A stretch of DNA of 64,000 bases, taken from the NCBI GenBank assembly GCA_018401435.1, contig JAGYJW010000008.1:142350-206349 (forward strand), in the 5' to 3' direction. This stretch comes from Deltaproteobacteria bacterium. GTDB taxonomy: Bacteria > Myxococcota_A > UBA796 > UBA2385. Below the pieces are notes generated by a model. That model was not told where the DNA came from. It did not search any database and was given only the letters and a program-made list of their open reading frames with translations. This document shows positions 29,901-38,658 of this stretch, in pieces (position 1 is the stretch's first letter; each line of letters begins with the position of its first letter). Made by a program: the position numbers and the translations under genes.

Positions 29901-31164
29901 CAAGGTGCTGGTCGAGCTGCAAGAGGCCAGCGGCGACGCGGACGTGGTCGTCTTCTCCGAGGCCACCCCGCCCCGGCCCCTGCCGGTGGTCGCCCCCAGC
30001 GGCGTGAGCATCGACGAGGGCACCGGCGGCCGGTCGGCCGACCAGCCCGGCTGGGGTGCCGTCGATATCGCCAGCTTGCAGGCCAATGATCGTCAGGGTC
30101 CCGGCGTGCAGGTGGCCGCAGGCGGCGGCTGGTTGGGCCGTCCCGGCAATGCCGGCGAACAGTTCCTCAACATCCTCTACCTGCCCCTCGCGGCCGGTGT
30201 GGATCTGCCCGGCCCGGTGGACCTGCAAGCCGAGGTGGTGGGCGTTCAGCTCACCGACGGCCTGCGCGAATCCGGCGGCGCCAGCATGAGCGCGGCCCTG
30301 GTGACGGGCCTTCCCGGCGGCTGGGGCGCACAGGCCCGCATCGGCCGGGACAACGTGGTGAGCGCCGGCTTCGGCGCCCTCACCACCTGGTATCTGGGCG
30401 CCAACGCCACCCTGGGCGGCGGCCTGTCGGGTGAGGTGCAGGCCGGCCGGGCGCCCGTGACCGACACCCTGGCCTCCTGGGCCGGCAGCTATTCGGCGAC
30501 CGGCCAGCCCTTTGGGCGGGTCTGGGACACCTGGGTGGGCGCGGGCCTGACCTATGCCTTCGACCCCAACACCCTGGTGGGTGTGCTCGGTCGGGCCGGC
30601 CACGCCGACGGCCTGGGCGGAATGGGCGAGGTCCCTTGGCGGCAGGTGCTGGCCTATGGCCGCATGCCCCTGCGCTCCGAGACCCGCAACGCCAGCTGGA
30701 TCAGCTTCGAGGGCATCCTGCTCGACCATGACCGCCAGGTGGACGGCTTCGCGCCGGGTCAGGGCGGCATGTTCACCCCCGATCTCTTCGCCACGGTACA
30801 GGCCCGCCTCGAGGCCCTATGGGTGCCGCCGTCCGGGCGCTGGTCGGCCTGTGGCCTCGCCGGTGCCGGCCCCCAGATCGTCCAGGGCGACCAGACCCTC
30901 TACCTCTACCCGGGCACCTATGTGGGCTACCAGCTCCAAGGCACCGTCCAGACGGAGTTGGGCCGAGACTGGACCCTGATGGCCCACGGCATGCACGCGG
31001 GCAGCTTTGGCGCCTGGGGCCAGACCGGCGTCTTCGCGCAGCTTCGCTATGGCAGCGCCGCGCAGCTGGGCAGCCCCAGCCCCATCTTCGGCTCCCAGAT
31101 CCACGGACCACCCCTGGCCCAACCCCAGGCCTGTCCCGAGCCGCTGCAGGAGGTGACGAAGTGA
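26935..31164 (+). CDS. bcsC: cellulose export outer-membrane protein (TPR + beta-barrel)
   Basis: A 1409-residue protein with signal peptide (LGLLWMLSSGVALAQ), about 18-20 TPR-like helical repeats spanning residues about 40-1000, and a C-terminal BcsC-type 16-stranded beta-barrel (about residues 1040-1400, e.g. VDIASLQANDRQGPG). The TPR solenoid spans the periplasm and the barrel exports cellulose. The ATG overlaps the bcsZ stop (ATGA). It overlaps the following gene by a GTGA junction. Length is somewhat greater than in E. coli (about 1150). Confidence 0.94.
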   Translation: MTRPMLALGLLWMLSSGVALAQDDSDASAKTGVVRAPSVDLAQDLARAGRTDEAIAVLMRLADDDEAGSQAGARLRTLLLTEAPRRAWADAYAVALRTAPTDQRHELQVRAARADLQDASTRDAALRRLQRLLDERPGDLEARLAVGDALLELGRFEDALRVYGSREGAAILKGRVAGLIASDQLDEAEKIGPDLIPASCASARTPTACAVGLREMGYPGAAAASLRQALTQGHKDLRSRTGQAGAWSTVATIEESRGELVLALQAWRRAAALDGDNRIIKDRLGQLLATTGRPEEAARVVGTSDPKVTGSIEAVRLATSVDPEKKSDAVDAAIARARELDPNHPLVAQAYAHWLLARDRPDEALRALTPFLDSRVGNSNYLNLYVWAASQAEQPELAADALQNSLARIEDPRGWHDRFAKLSNLQTVAAERAKDRSDLDEAEARYRMAQTADPTSIRVLVGLGGVLWKAGKLAEAEEVYDEALRLAPGNRTALFAVVELHRLRGDEAGAQALLARSGYDDLKVRRLEAELAVMAEADGARRLRQSGQLSAALAEYARLVEEHPGQPALLHAYADTLAEGGRLVEAAETYAKARELDPENSWITLGEIGALAALAQPEEARRLYATLPREPDDDLARAMHRALRGIERVEAERFLAEGRDDAAMAIFQSWVADSADVESCIAIGDLYLARWQNGAAAAWYQAAIGQDPTSADAQRGLVRADIGRGRIADAEKRVSELVKRDPSPANVQLARTVARRRALDRAISAAASGDHAAAERILLEQIALWPNDLDLRVAHARLLLLRDEPEVALREIQGVLAVEPTHAEALAALQTAALTLGQADVALAAYEVALSNGAPAWVKEEVGSLRLASRLDKARAQHKVGPHEAAVTTIEQATAYYGDNDARRWSQIGGGWLDIGEPKRALEAFEMARRLDPANPGAVIGMAGSWETLGQPARAEAVLTAHWDAHHNPNVGVALVELHRRRGQPEAARKVLVELQEASGDADVVVFSEATPPRPLPVVAPSGVSIDEGTGGRSADQPGWGAVDIASLQANDRQGPGVQVAAGGGWLGRPGNAGEQFLNILYLPLAAGVDLPGPVDLQAEVVGVQLTDGLRESGGASMSAALVTGLPGGWGAQARIGRDNVVSAGFGALTTWYLGANATLGGGLSGEVQAGRAPVTDTLASWAGSYSATGQPFGRVWDTWVGAGLTYAFDPNTLVGVLGRAGHADGLGGMGEVPWRQVLAYGRMPLRSETRNASWISFEGILLDHDRQVDGFAPGQGGMFTPDLFATVQARLEALWVPPSGRWSACGLAGAGPQIVQGDQTLYLYPGTYVGYQLQGTVQTELGRDWTLMAHGMHAGSFGAWGQTGVFAQLRYGSAAQLGSPSPIFGSQIHGPPLAQPQACPEPLQEVTK

Positions 31165-32903
31165 GCCGCAACCTGCGCCACATCGCCGCCGTCGCGCTGC
31201 TTCTTGGCGGGCTGGCCCCCAGGGCGCTGGCCCGCGAGCCCGACCGCCTGACCCTGTCGGGCAGCCACTGGGACGGCAGCGGCAGCCTGCAGCTGCTGCA
31301 CCCCAGCGCCATCGCACGCAAGTCCGGCTATGTCGGCGCCTGGGCCGGTCTGGCCGAGCAGGTGGGCTGGACCAACGAGCCCTTCCGCCGCAGCACCGGC
31401 ATCGGCCTCCAAGGCGCCTGGGCCCCCGCCCGCAACCTGCGCCTGGAGGCCAGCCTGCCCACCTGGCCCAGCCTGGTGCGCAGCGACAACCGCGGCAACG
31501 AATTCGTCAGCAGCGGCGTCGGCGATCTGCGCTTTGGCGGCACCTTCGCCGTGCCCCTGGCCGATGGACAGCTGGGCCTGGCGGCCAACCCCTGGGTGAC
31601 CCTGCCCACCGGGGATCCCGCCCTGGCAACCGGCGGTCAGACCGCGGGCGGCCTGCTTGTTGCATTGGGTGGACGAAGCAACCCAAGCGCCGCAACGGGT
31701 GGCCCGGTGGGTGGCGTGGGCTGGCGGATCAACGCGGGCTGGCATGGCGGCGGCGCCCCCGAGGCCAGCGGCGTGCTGGTGGGCGCGGGCCTGGACGCCG
31801 GCGTGGCTCCGGGCGTGGTGCTCGGCGCCGAGTTCACCCGCCTGCTGCGCACCCAGACCGACGGACTGGCCGCCAACACCGCCAATCCCCTCGACGCCAA
31901 CGCCTACCTCACCGTCGGCATCGACGAGCACCTGCTCGGCAGCCTGGTGGGCGGTGGCGCCCTGATCCCGGGCGAGGGCAGCCCCAAGTGGCGCGCCATG
32001 CTGGCCCTGGGTTGGCAAGCCAGCGGCGTGGATGCAGATCCCGATGGGGACGGCGTTCTGGCCACGGCAGACCTCTGCCCCAACACGCCGGAAGGCCCCG
32101 GCGGCGACGGCGATGGCTGCCCCGACCCCGACCGCGACGGCGATGGCGTGCCCGATGGCGTCGATGCCTGCCCGACCGATCCCGAGGACCTGGACGGCTA
32201 CAAGGACCGCGACGGCTGCCCCGAGGATGACAACGACCAGGACGGCCTGCTGGACAGCAACGACGCCTGCCCCATGGATCCTGGCACCCTGGACACCCAG
32301 GGCTGCCCGGACTTTGACGGCGACGGCATCGCCGACCGCAGCGACGAGTGCCCCGAGTCCCGCGGCCCGGCCCGGTCCTTTGGCTGCCCGGATATGGACA
32401 GCGACGACGTCCCCGACTACCGCGACCGCTGCCCGGCCGAACCCGACGCCGCCGACGCCGACCCCTTGCGCAGCGACGGCTGCCCGGGCCTGGCCTATGC
32501 CGCCGAGGGGCGCATCTTCATCACCGACCAGGTGCGCTTCGACATCGGCCGCGCGACCATCCGCCCCGAGAGCGAGCCGGTCCTGGCGGCAGTCGCCCAG
32601 ATCCTCAACCGCAACGCCGACATCTTGCTGGTGGAGGTGGCCGGTCACTCCGACGCCACCGGCGGCGACGCCCTCAACCTGCGCCTGAGCCGCATGCGCG
32701 CCGCCGCCACCCGCGACTGGCTGATCAAGAGGGGCGGCGTGGACGCAAAGCGCCTGGTGGCGCGGGGTTATGGCGAGAGCCTGCCCATGGACAGCAACGC
32801 GACCGACCAGGGCCGCTTCTTCAACCGCCGGGTGGAATTCCTCATCCAGCGGGTGGACGCCAGCAAGCCCAGCGCCGACCGCATCATCCTGCCGGCCAAC
32901 TGA
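31161..32903 (+). CDS. OmpA-family protein with thrombospondin type 3 repeats, coupled to bcsC
   Basis: A 580-residue secreted protein. It starts at GTG 31161, with AGGAGG seven bases upstream, overlapping the bcsC stop (GTGA). The signal peptide is followed by a beta-barrel-like N-terminal domain (about residues 30-290), then a calcium-binding TSP3 region of DxDGDGxxD turns with paired Cys (about 290-440), and an OmpA-C peptidoglycan-binding domain (GHSDATGGDALNLRLSRMRA and FFNRRVEF). OmpA-C holds Asp and Arg for diaminopimelate binding. This gives a barrel linked to the wall by an extended Ca-stiffened arm. Its tight coupling to bcs genes suggests a role in anchoring or stabilising the exporter; that is inference. 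Confidence 0.88.
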   Translation: MSRNLRHIAAVALLLGGLAPRALAREPDRLTLSGSHWDGSGSLQLLHPSAIARKSGYVGAWAGLAEQVGWTNEPFRRSTGIGLQGAWAPARNLRLEASLPTWPSLVRSDNRGNEFVSSGVGDLRFGGTFAVPLADGQLGLAANPWVTLPTGDPALATGGQTAGGLLVALGGRSNPSAATGGPVGGVGWRINAGWHGGGAPEASGVLVGAGLDAGVAPGVVLGAEFTRLLRTQTDGLAANTANPLDANAYLTVGIDEHLLGSLVGGGALIPGEGSPKWRAMLALGWQASGVDADPDGDGVLATADLCPNTPEGPGGDGDGCPDPDRDGDGVPDGVDACPTDPEDLDGYKDRDGCPEDDNDQDGLLDSNDACPMDPGTLDTQGCPDFDGDGIADRSDECPESRGPARSFGCPDMDSDDVPDYRDRCPAEPDAADADPLRSDGCPGLAYAAEGRIFITDQVRFDIGRATIRPESEPVLAAVAQILNRNADILLVEVAGHSDATGGDALNLRLSRMRAAATRDWLIKRGGVDAKRLVARGYGESLPMDSNATDQGRFFNRRVEFLIQRVDASKPSADRIILPAN

Positions 32904-33349
32904 GGCCCGGCCCCGTCGGCCTCAGCGGCGGCCTCAGCCGGAAGATCGGCAGTGGGGCTGGAGAGCAGGGCGCTGTCCGCAGCGTCTTCAGCGGCGGCGT
33001 CTTCGGATCCAGCGGGGATCACGGGCGGCGCGTCGGGCTCGCGGATCAGCGTGTGGCCGCCCAAAGACGGCGGAGGCAGGTCGCCGATCGCGGGGGGGGC
33101 GGCCTCGACCGGGGCCGCCTCGACCGCCTCTGCGGCGAGCGCCTCTGCCGCTGCCTGCTGGGCCAGATCCTGGGCCTCCATCTCGGCCTTCAGGCGCTCC
33201 AGCTCCTTCTTGGGGATGGCCATGGAGTCTTCATAGGCGTTGACGACCTCGTCATCCCAGAAGGTGTCGTCTTCTCCGCTGGCGAAGAAGGAGTCTTCGA
33301 GATCGCCAAATGCGTCGTCCGAGCTGCCCTTGTTCTTCTTCGTGCCCAT
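32768..33349 (-). CDS. acidic Ala/Glu-rich hypothetical protein
   Basis: About 193 residues started at ATG 33349. The N-terminus is distinctive (GTKKNKGSSDDAFGDLEDSFFASGEDDTFWDDEV, given as positions 2-35 in part): strongly acidic, with a coiled-coil-like Glu/Ala stretch next (KKELERLKAEMEAQDLAQQ) and a disordered Pro/Ala tail. Its 3' end overlaps the end of the OmpA-like gene on the other strand by 136 bases, where composition shifts to Arg/Ser. The real protein may therefore end earlier by a frameshift. No family is recognised; the ribosome-binding site is weak. The 284-base gap to 33633 has nothing I can name. Confidence 0.5.
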   Translation of the reverse strand: MGTKKNKGSSDDAFGDLEDSFFASGEDDTFWDDEVVNAYEDSMAIPKKELERLKAEMEAQDLAQQAAAEALAAEAVEAAPVEAAPPAIGDLPPPSLGGHTLIREPDAPPVIPAGSEDAAAEDAADSALLSSPTADLPAEAAAEADGAGPQLAGRMMRSALGLLASTRWMRNSTRRLKKRPWSVALLSMGRLSP

Positions 33350-33633
33350 GATCTTCGTGCTCTGGTGAAGAGTAGGTGGGGGCCTTCGTCCGGCGGCGCG
33401 GACGGAAGACGGACCCCGGCTCCGTGGCCAGGACCACATAGCACCGCCCGGCTGCTCCGATCAACCGAAGCGCCCTGTGCCATACCCATCCCTTGCAGGA
33501 GGCGTCGCCTCCGCATTCCGGCAAGAGGCCGCCCTTTCCCGGCGTCGCTCCCCTCCCCTGACCGGTTGCCGGGGCCCGGCGCGCTGGCTACCCCGCAGCG
33601 GAACGCGCGGGGCCGAGCCCAGGTGGTAGCCAC

Positions 33634-34575
<942 letters not shown>

Positions 34576-34581
34576 TCGCCC

Positions 34582-35949
34582 TCAGATGCGGAAGCCCAGG
34601 CCCGCGCGAATTGCCAGAATCTGACCGGACTGCTTGCGGCCCGCCGGCGGATCGAAGATGGCCGGCGTGTCCCGCTTGAAGGGCTGGGGCGAGAACAGGT
34701 AGGTCCAGGGCACCTCGAGGGAGGCGATGAATCCCCCCGGCGCGTCAAAGGCCAGGCCCGCGCCCAGGGTCATGCCGGCGCTGAGCCCGCCGGAGCGGTC
34801 CGGGTACTTGACGGTGTCGAGATCGGGCACCACATAGCCATCGTAGAAGCGCAGGTTGGCGGCGGTCAGCACATAGGGCTTCACCGGCCCGGTGGGCACC
34901 GTGTAGAAGCGCAGGCGGGGTTCGACGCCCGCCATGAAGGCCAGGGTGGGGTCGAATTCCTGGGTGCTCTCTGCATAGGGTTCGATGCCCTCGCCGGCGA
35001 CATATTGCTCCCAGCCGGTGGTGAGCTCTTTCTTGCCCACATTCAGGCTGCCCTGCACGCCGACCTCCAGCCACCACAAGGGCAGGTAGCCGACGGCCAC
35101 GCCGGCGCTCCAGCCGGTGCCGGTGACAAAGGAGTCGGCCTGGTAGAGCCCGATCTCGCTCATGCTGAGGTCGGCCTGCTGTTCGACGGCAACCCGCACG
35201 TCATAGCCGCGGTTCACATCGCCGAAGAGGGCGCCGCCTCCAAGCTCAATGACCACCGATCCCGCGCGGATGAGCTCCCGCTCCTTGAAGCGGCGCCAGG
35301 TGAGGCCGCTCTGCTCGTAGCGCTGCCAGACCCGCCGGGGCAGCATGCCTGCCGCTTGGCGCGTGGGACCCTGCCCCACCGCGTCATTGGGCTTTTGGTC
35401 GAGATTCTCTACCTTTTCGGCCTCGTAGCGCGGGGGGCTGTCTGCGGCGGCCCGATCGGTGCGCTTGGGCGAGCGGGGCTCGGCCGCCACGGCCACGGCG
35501 CCGGCCTCCACCGGGGGCACGAGTTCGAGCATCTCATCGGCGAAGAAGGCGATCTGGTCGGCGAATTTGGGGATGTCTTCTTCGGGGAAGGCGCTGGTCA
35601 TCACCTCGATGGGGCTGGCGTCCTTGGGCCCGTAGAAGCGCACCTTGGCCTCCAGCATGCCCTCATTCCAGGTGACCGCGCCCACGATGGCCAGGCGCGC
35701 GGGGGGGAAGTGCCGCCAGAGCACGTCGGTGCAGCTCTTCTCTTCGGCGCAGCCATCGGCCACTGCACCGGCCCGGCGTTGAATCTCGGAGGGCGCGACA
35801 AAGGGCACCCCGCGGTCGGCCAGGGCCTGCAGCGTCTCTTCGGTCAGGCGTTCGGCGGGCCCGAAATCCGAGAGCGTGGACGGCGTGAAGGTGGGTACCA
35901 GGACGTCGGATGCGTGGGCGAGCCCGAGCAGGGCGAGGAGGCTGAGCAT
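34582..35949 (-). CDS. putative outer-membrane beta-barrel protein
   Basis: A 455-residue exported protein with a short signal peptide (LSLLALLGLAHA). The N-terminal part (about 20-150) is a TolB-N/CsgG-like alpha/beta segment beginning VLVPTFTPSTLSDFG, with a Cys pair (CAEEKSC). A Pro/Arg linker leads to a C-terminal region of amphipathic strands ending in an aromatic-rich GLGFRI, typical of outer-membrane barrels. Specific function is unknown. It lies downstream of the PFK gene on the same strand. Confidence 0.68.
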   Translation of the reverse strand: MLSLLALLGLAHASDVLVPTFTPSTLSDFGPAERLTEETLQALADRGVPFVAPSEIQRRAGAVADGCAEEKSCTDVLWRHFPPARLAIVGAVTWNEGMLEAKVRFYGPKDASPIEVMTSAFPEEDIPKFADQIAFFADEMLELVPPVEAGAVAVAAEPRSPKRTDRAAADSPPRYEAEKVENLDQKPNDAVGQGPTRQAAGMLPRRVWQRYEQSGLTWRRFKERELIRAGSVVIELGGGALFGDVNRGYDVRVAVEQQADLSMSEIGLYQADSFVTGTGWSAGVAVGYLPLWWLEVGVQGSLNVGKKELTTGWEQYVAGEGIEPYAESTQEFDPTLAFMAGVEPRLRFYTVPTGPVKPYVLTAANLRFYDGYVVPDLDTVKYPDRSGGLSAGMTLGAGLAFDAPGGFIASLEVPWTYLFSPQPFKRDTPAIFDPPAGRKQSGQILAIRAGLGFRI

Positions 35950-36058
35950 GGCACACGACTCACGGGTACACGCCCCGGGTCGGGACGAAGGACTCGTGTG
36001 TATACCCGCCCCGCCGCTTCCTCAGCAAGGCAGCCGTAGCCGCGATGAAAGCGCGCTG

Positions 36059-37390
36059 TCAGCCTTCGCGGCGCCGGCCCGGGCCCCAGCTGCCCACGGC
36101 GTCGCTGCGGGTCTCCAAGAAGCGCGCCAGCCGGTGGAAGTCCGAGTTGCGCTCGATCAGCCGCACCTGGGTGCGCAGGCTGTCGGGGTCGATGAGCTGG
36201 CGGAAGGGCACATAGTGCAGGTCGAGCTGGCCGCTGACGCTGACCATATGGGCGTCCAGGCCCTCTTCCACCAGGGCCCGATAGGCGCCGATTCCAAGCT
36301 GGCTGCCCAGCATCACGTCAAAGGCGTGGGGGGGGGCGCAGCGGCTCTCGTAGCCCAACTGCAGGCCGTTGACCTTCTTCTTGCGGCCGGTGCGGGCCTG
36401 GTAGCGGTCGGCCACCAGCTGGGCGACCAGCTTGCCCAGGTCGATGCGGCCCAAGGAGATGTGGCCGTGGGCGTCCCGGGGCACACCCTCCAGCTCGGAG
36501 TCGGGCAGCATCTCGGCCAGCCCCTCGGCCAGGACGACCACCCCGCTGTGCTTGTCGTGGCGCCGCTCACGGGTCAACATCATGTCCACGATGCGGTCGG
36601 CCAGCTTCTGCAGATCCAGGCGCCGGGCGCCATCCGGGCCGGACTCCGCCAGGGTGAGGCTGTCGTCGATGTCTTCGCCGGCGATGACCAGGTGCGCCTC
36701 TCCGGCGATGGCGACGCCGTAGCTCAGCCAGCCGGCCTTGCGGCCCATGGTCTCCACGATGAACCAGGATCCGGTGCTCTGGGCGTCGGCGCGCAGGTTC
36801 TCGACCTCCTTGGCCATCACGTCCACCGCGGTGAAGAAGCCAAAGGTGAAGTCGATGCCGTGGTAGTCGTTGTCGATGGTCTTGGGGACATGGACAATGC
36901 GCACCCGGCGCGCATCTTCGGGGAGGTGCTGCTGAAAGGCGTGCAGCAGGTTGGCGGTCTTGAGGGTGTCGTCGCCGCCGATGGAGATCAGCGCGTCGAT
37001 GTCGAGGTCCACCAGCCCCTTGTAGACGTTGAGCAGGGGGGCCGTGCGCTCGGGATCCAGCAGATCGGCCGGGCAGGTCACCCCCGCGCCGGGGTTGGCC
37101 CGCGCGGTGCCAATGCGGATGCCGCGCTGGTTCCGAAGGCCATGCACATCTTCGAGGGTGAAGATCCGGTAGTCGCGGTCCGGCAGCAGCCGGTGGCTCA
37201 TCGGGTGGTAGTGCAGCAGGTTGCTATAGCCGTGGAAGAAGCCGACCACTTCGCGGCCGTCCTCCAAGAAGCTGATCGCGGCGGCGCTGATGACCGCGTT
37301 GGCGGCCGGTGCCGGCCCCCCCGCGAAGACGATGCCGACCCGGCGGACGTTGTCGCCGATCTGTGCGTTTGGAGGGGCGGCGGTGGCCAT
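36059..37390 (-). CDS. pfp: pyrophosphate-dependent 6-phosphofructokinase
   Basis: A 443-residue phosphofructokinase. It phosphorylates fructose 6-phosphate using pyrophosphate. The choice between donors is readable: GGDDT at 138-142 and PKTIDND at 169-175. PPi enzymes have Asp and Lys here, ATP enzymes Gly (GGDGS, PGTIDND). MGRKAGW and the substrate segment LGYESRCAPPHAFD further support it. PPi enzymes work in both glycolysis and gluconeogenesis. No allosteric duplicated half is present. Confidence 0.92.
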   Translation of the reverse strand: MATAAPPNAQIGDNVRRVGIVFAGGPAPAANAVISAAAISFLEDGREVVGFFHGYSNLLHYHPMSHRLLPDRDYRIFTLEDVHGLRNQRGIRIGTARANPGAGVTCPADLLDPERTAPLLNVYKGLVDLDIDALISIGGDDTLKTANLLHAFQQHLPEDARRVRIVHVPKTIDNDYHGIDFTFGFFTAVDVMAKEVENLRADAQSTGSWFIVETMGRKAGWLSYGVAIAGEAHLVIAGEDIDDSLTLAESGPDGARRLDLQKLADRIVDMMLTRERRHDKHSGVVVLAEGLAEMLPDSELEGVPRDAHGHISLGRIDLGKLVAQLVADRYQARTGRKKKVNGLQLGYESRCAPPHAFDVMLGSQLGIGAYRALVEEGLDAHMVSVSGQLDLHYVPFRQLIDPDSLRTQVRLIERNSDFHRLARFLETRSDAVGSWGPGRRREG

Positions 37391-37462
37391 GGGCGACTCC
37401 TGCGGGCGAGTCCATCTTTAGCGCAGCGCGCGGAAGCCGCCCCGCTCCCCTGCGCAGAGGCG

Positions 37463-37489
37463 TTGACATCTTCGCCAGGGGCGCATTAG
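37463..37489 (+). promoter_or_regulatory. likely sigma-70 promoter of the tRNA gene
   Basis: A perfect TTGACA box at 37463-37468 is followed, after about 15 bases, by the partial -10-like hexamer CATTAG (37484-37489). The mature tRNA starts 12 bases on. A perfect -35 is notable in such GC-rich DNA; the -10 matches only three of six positions. Confidence 0.5.
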
Positions 37490-37501
37490 GACGGCGCGCC
37501 C

Positions 37502-37577
<76 letters not shown>

Positions 37578-37612
37578 TTTTCCCCTTTGATCCCTGCTTT
37601 CGGCCTTGGGCC

Positions 37613-38461
37613 CTATGCCCCCGCTTCGGCCCCCTGCCCCTCTGCGGGAGCTTGCGGCGTGAGCAAGGCCTTCTCTGCGGCGCTCAGGGTGAGGGCCGGC
37701 TGGCCCTCCACCTTGGTGGCCACCAGCACGTCCAAGGCGACCGCCGCCCGCAGGCAGGCTTCGGCGTAATCGGGGCTGGGGCACCACAGGCGGCTGGCGT
37801 CGCTGTGGGCCACCACCTCGGCGGTGCGCAGGGTCAGCAGGAGCTGTCCGGAGAGCTGCTCGGCCACCGTGAGGCCATAGGCCAGCGGATCGGGGCGGGC
37901 CCGGCGCGGGCGGGCCGGGGCGCTGCTGGCCCCATCGCGCTCCAACACGCCCAGCTGCACCAGGACGCCGATCACGCTGCTGCGGGTCTTGCGCCGGGAG
38001 GCCGCGCTGGCCTCCTCTTCGGTGAAGCGGTCCACCAGGGCGTCCCAGTCTTCCATGGGGATCGCCTCGGGCGCTGCACCTGCGGCCTCGGCCGCCGCCA
38101 GGCGGGGGGCCACCAGCTCTTGTACGGCCAGCAGGGTCCAGGGGTGGGCCAGGCCATAGCGCGAGAAGAAGATGTCGTTGCGGCGGGTCTCGGGGCCCGA
38201 CTGGATCAGGCGCAACATCGGCGTGTCCAGCACGGTGTCGGCGCCATCCGTCTCGATGAAGATGCGCTGTACCAGCCGAATCAGCGTCTGCCGATAGGAG
38301 GGCTCGGCGGTGTCGAGCAGGGCCTCGCAGCGGTTTCGCCAGTCCTCGGCCGCTTCGCCCGGCACCGCGAGGTCGATCAGGGCCAGCCCCTCGTCCTGGG
38401 GCAGGGTCCGCGTCCAGGAGGTCAAGGGTCGCGGGAAGTCGATCGGGCCATAGTTGCCCAT
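37613..38461 (-). CDS. hypothetical protein, helical
   Basis: A 282-residue soluble protein started at ATG 38461 with GGAG upstream. It is largely alpha-helical with Trp-rich N-terminal sequence (YGPIDFPRPLTSW), a middle segment like a winged helix (RRKTRSSVIGVLVQLGVLERDG) and an Ala-rich C-terminus. It lacks a signal peptide or membrane helix. I do not recognise the family. It lies alone between tRNA-Thr and a divergent protease-like gene. Confidence 0.6.
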   Translation of the reverse strand: MGNYGPIDFPRPLTSWTRTLPQDEGLALIDLAVPGEAAEDWRNRCEALLDTAEPSYRQTLIRLVQRIFIETDGADTVLDTPMLRLIQSGPETRRNDIFFSRYGLAHPWTLLAVQELVAPRLAAAEAAGAAPEAIPMEDWDALVDRFTEEEASAASRRKTRSSVIGVLVQLGVLERDGASSAPARPRRARPDPLAYGLTVAEQLSGQLLLTLRTAEVVAHSDASRLWCPSPDYAEACLRAAVALDVLVATKVEGQPALTLSAAEKALLTPQAPAEGQGAEAGA

Positions 38462-38658
38462 GAGACAGCTCCATCCGGTGGGCGCCACCGTCGGCGAAGG
38501 TCCGGCACGGCGGCCGACTGCCGGGGGGCGTGCGTCCCTTGCGGGCTATCCGGTCCTCTGTCCGCCGGCCCCGTGCGGCGGGACTTTGTCGGATGGCGGG
38601 GACCGGTCTGGCGGTTGAGGGGGTAGAGAGCCCCCCGCCTGCCTTGGAGCCCGCCGCG

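Noticed and set aside
33350..33633. Small RNA or gene in the 284-base gap
   Set aside because: No frame with a start and ribosome-binding site, and no clear hairpin with a U-run.
37578..37612. Attachment site at the tRNA-Thr 3' end
   Set aside because: No integrase and no second copy of the tRNA end in the window.
37613..38461. Possible BREX gene brxA (DUF1819)
   Set aside because: Only a vague similarity in a helical segment; no brxB, brxC, pglX or pglZ nearby.
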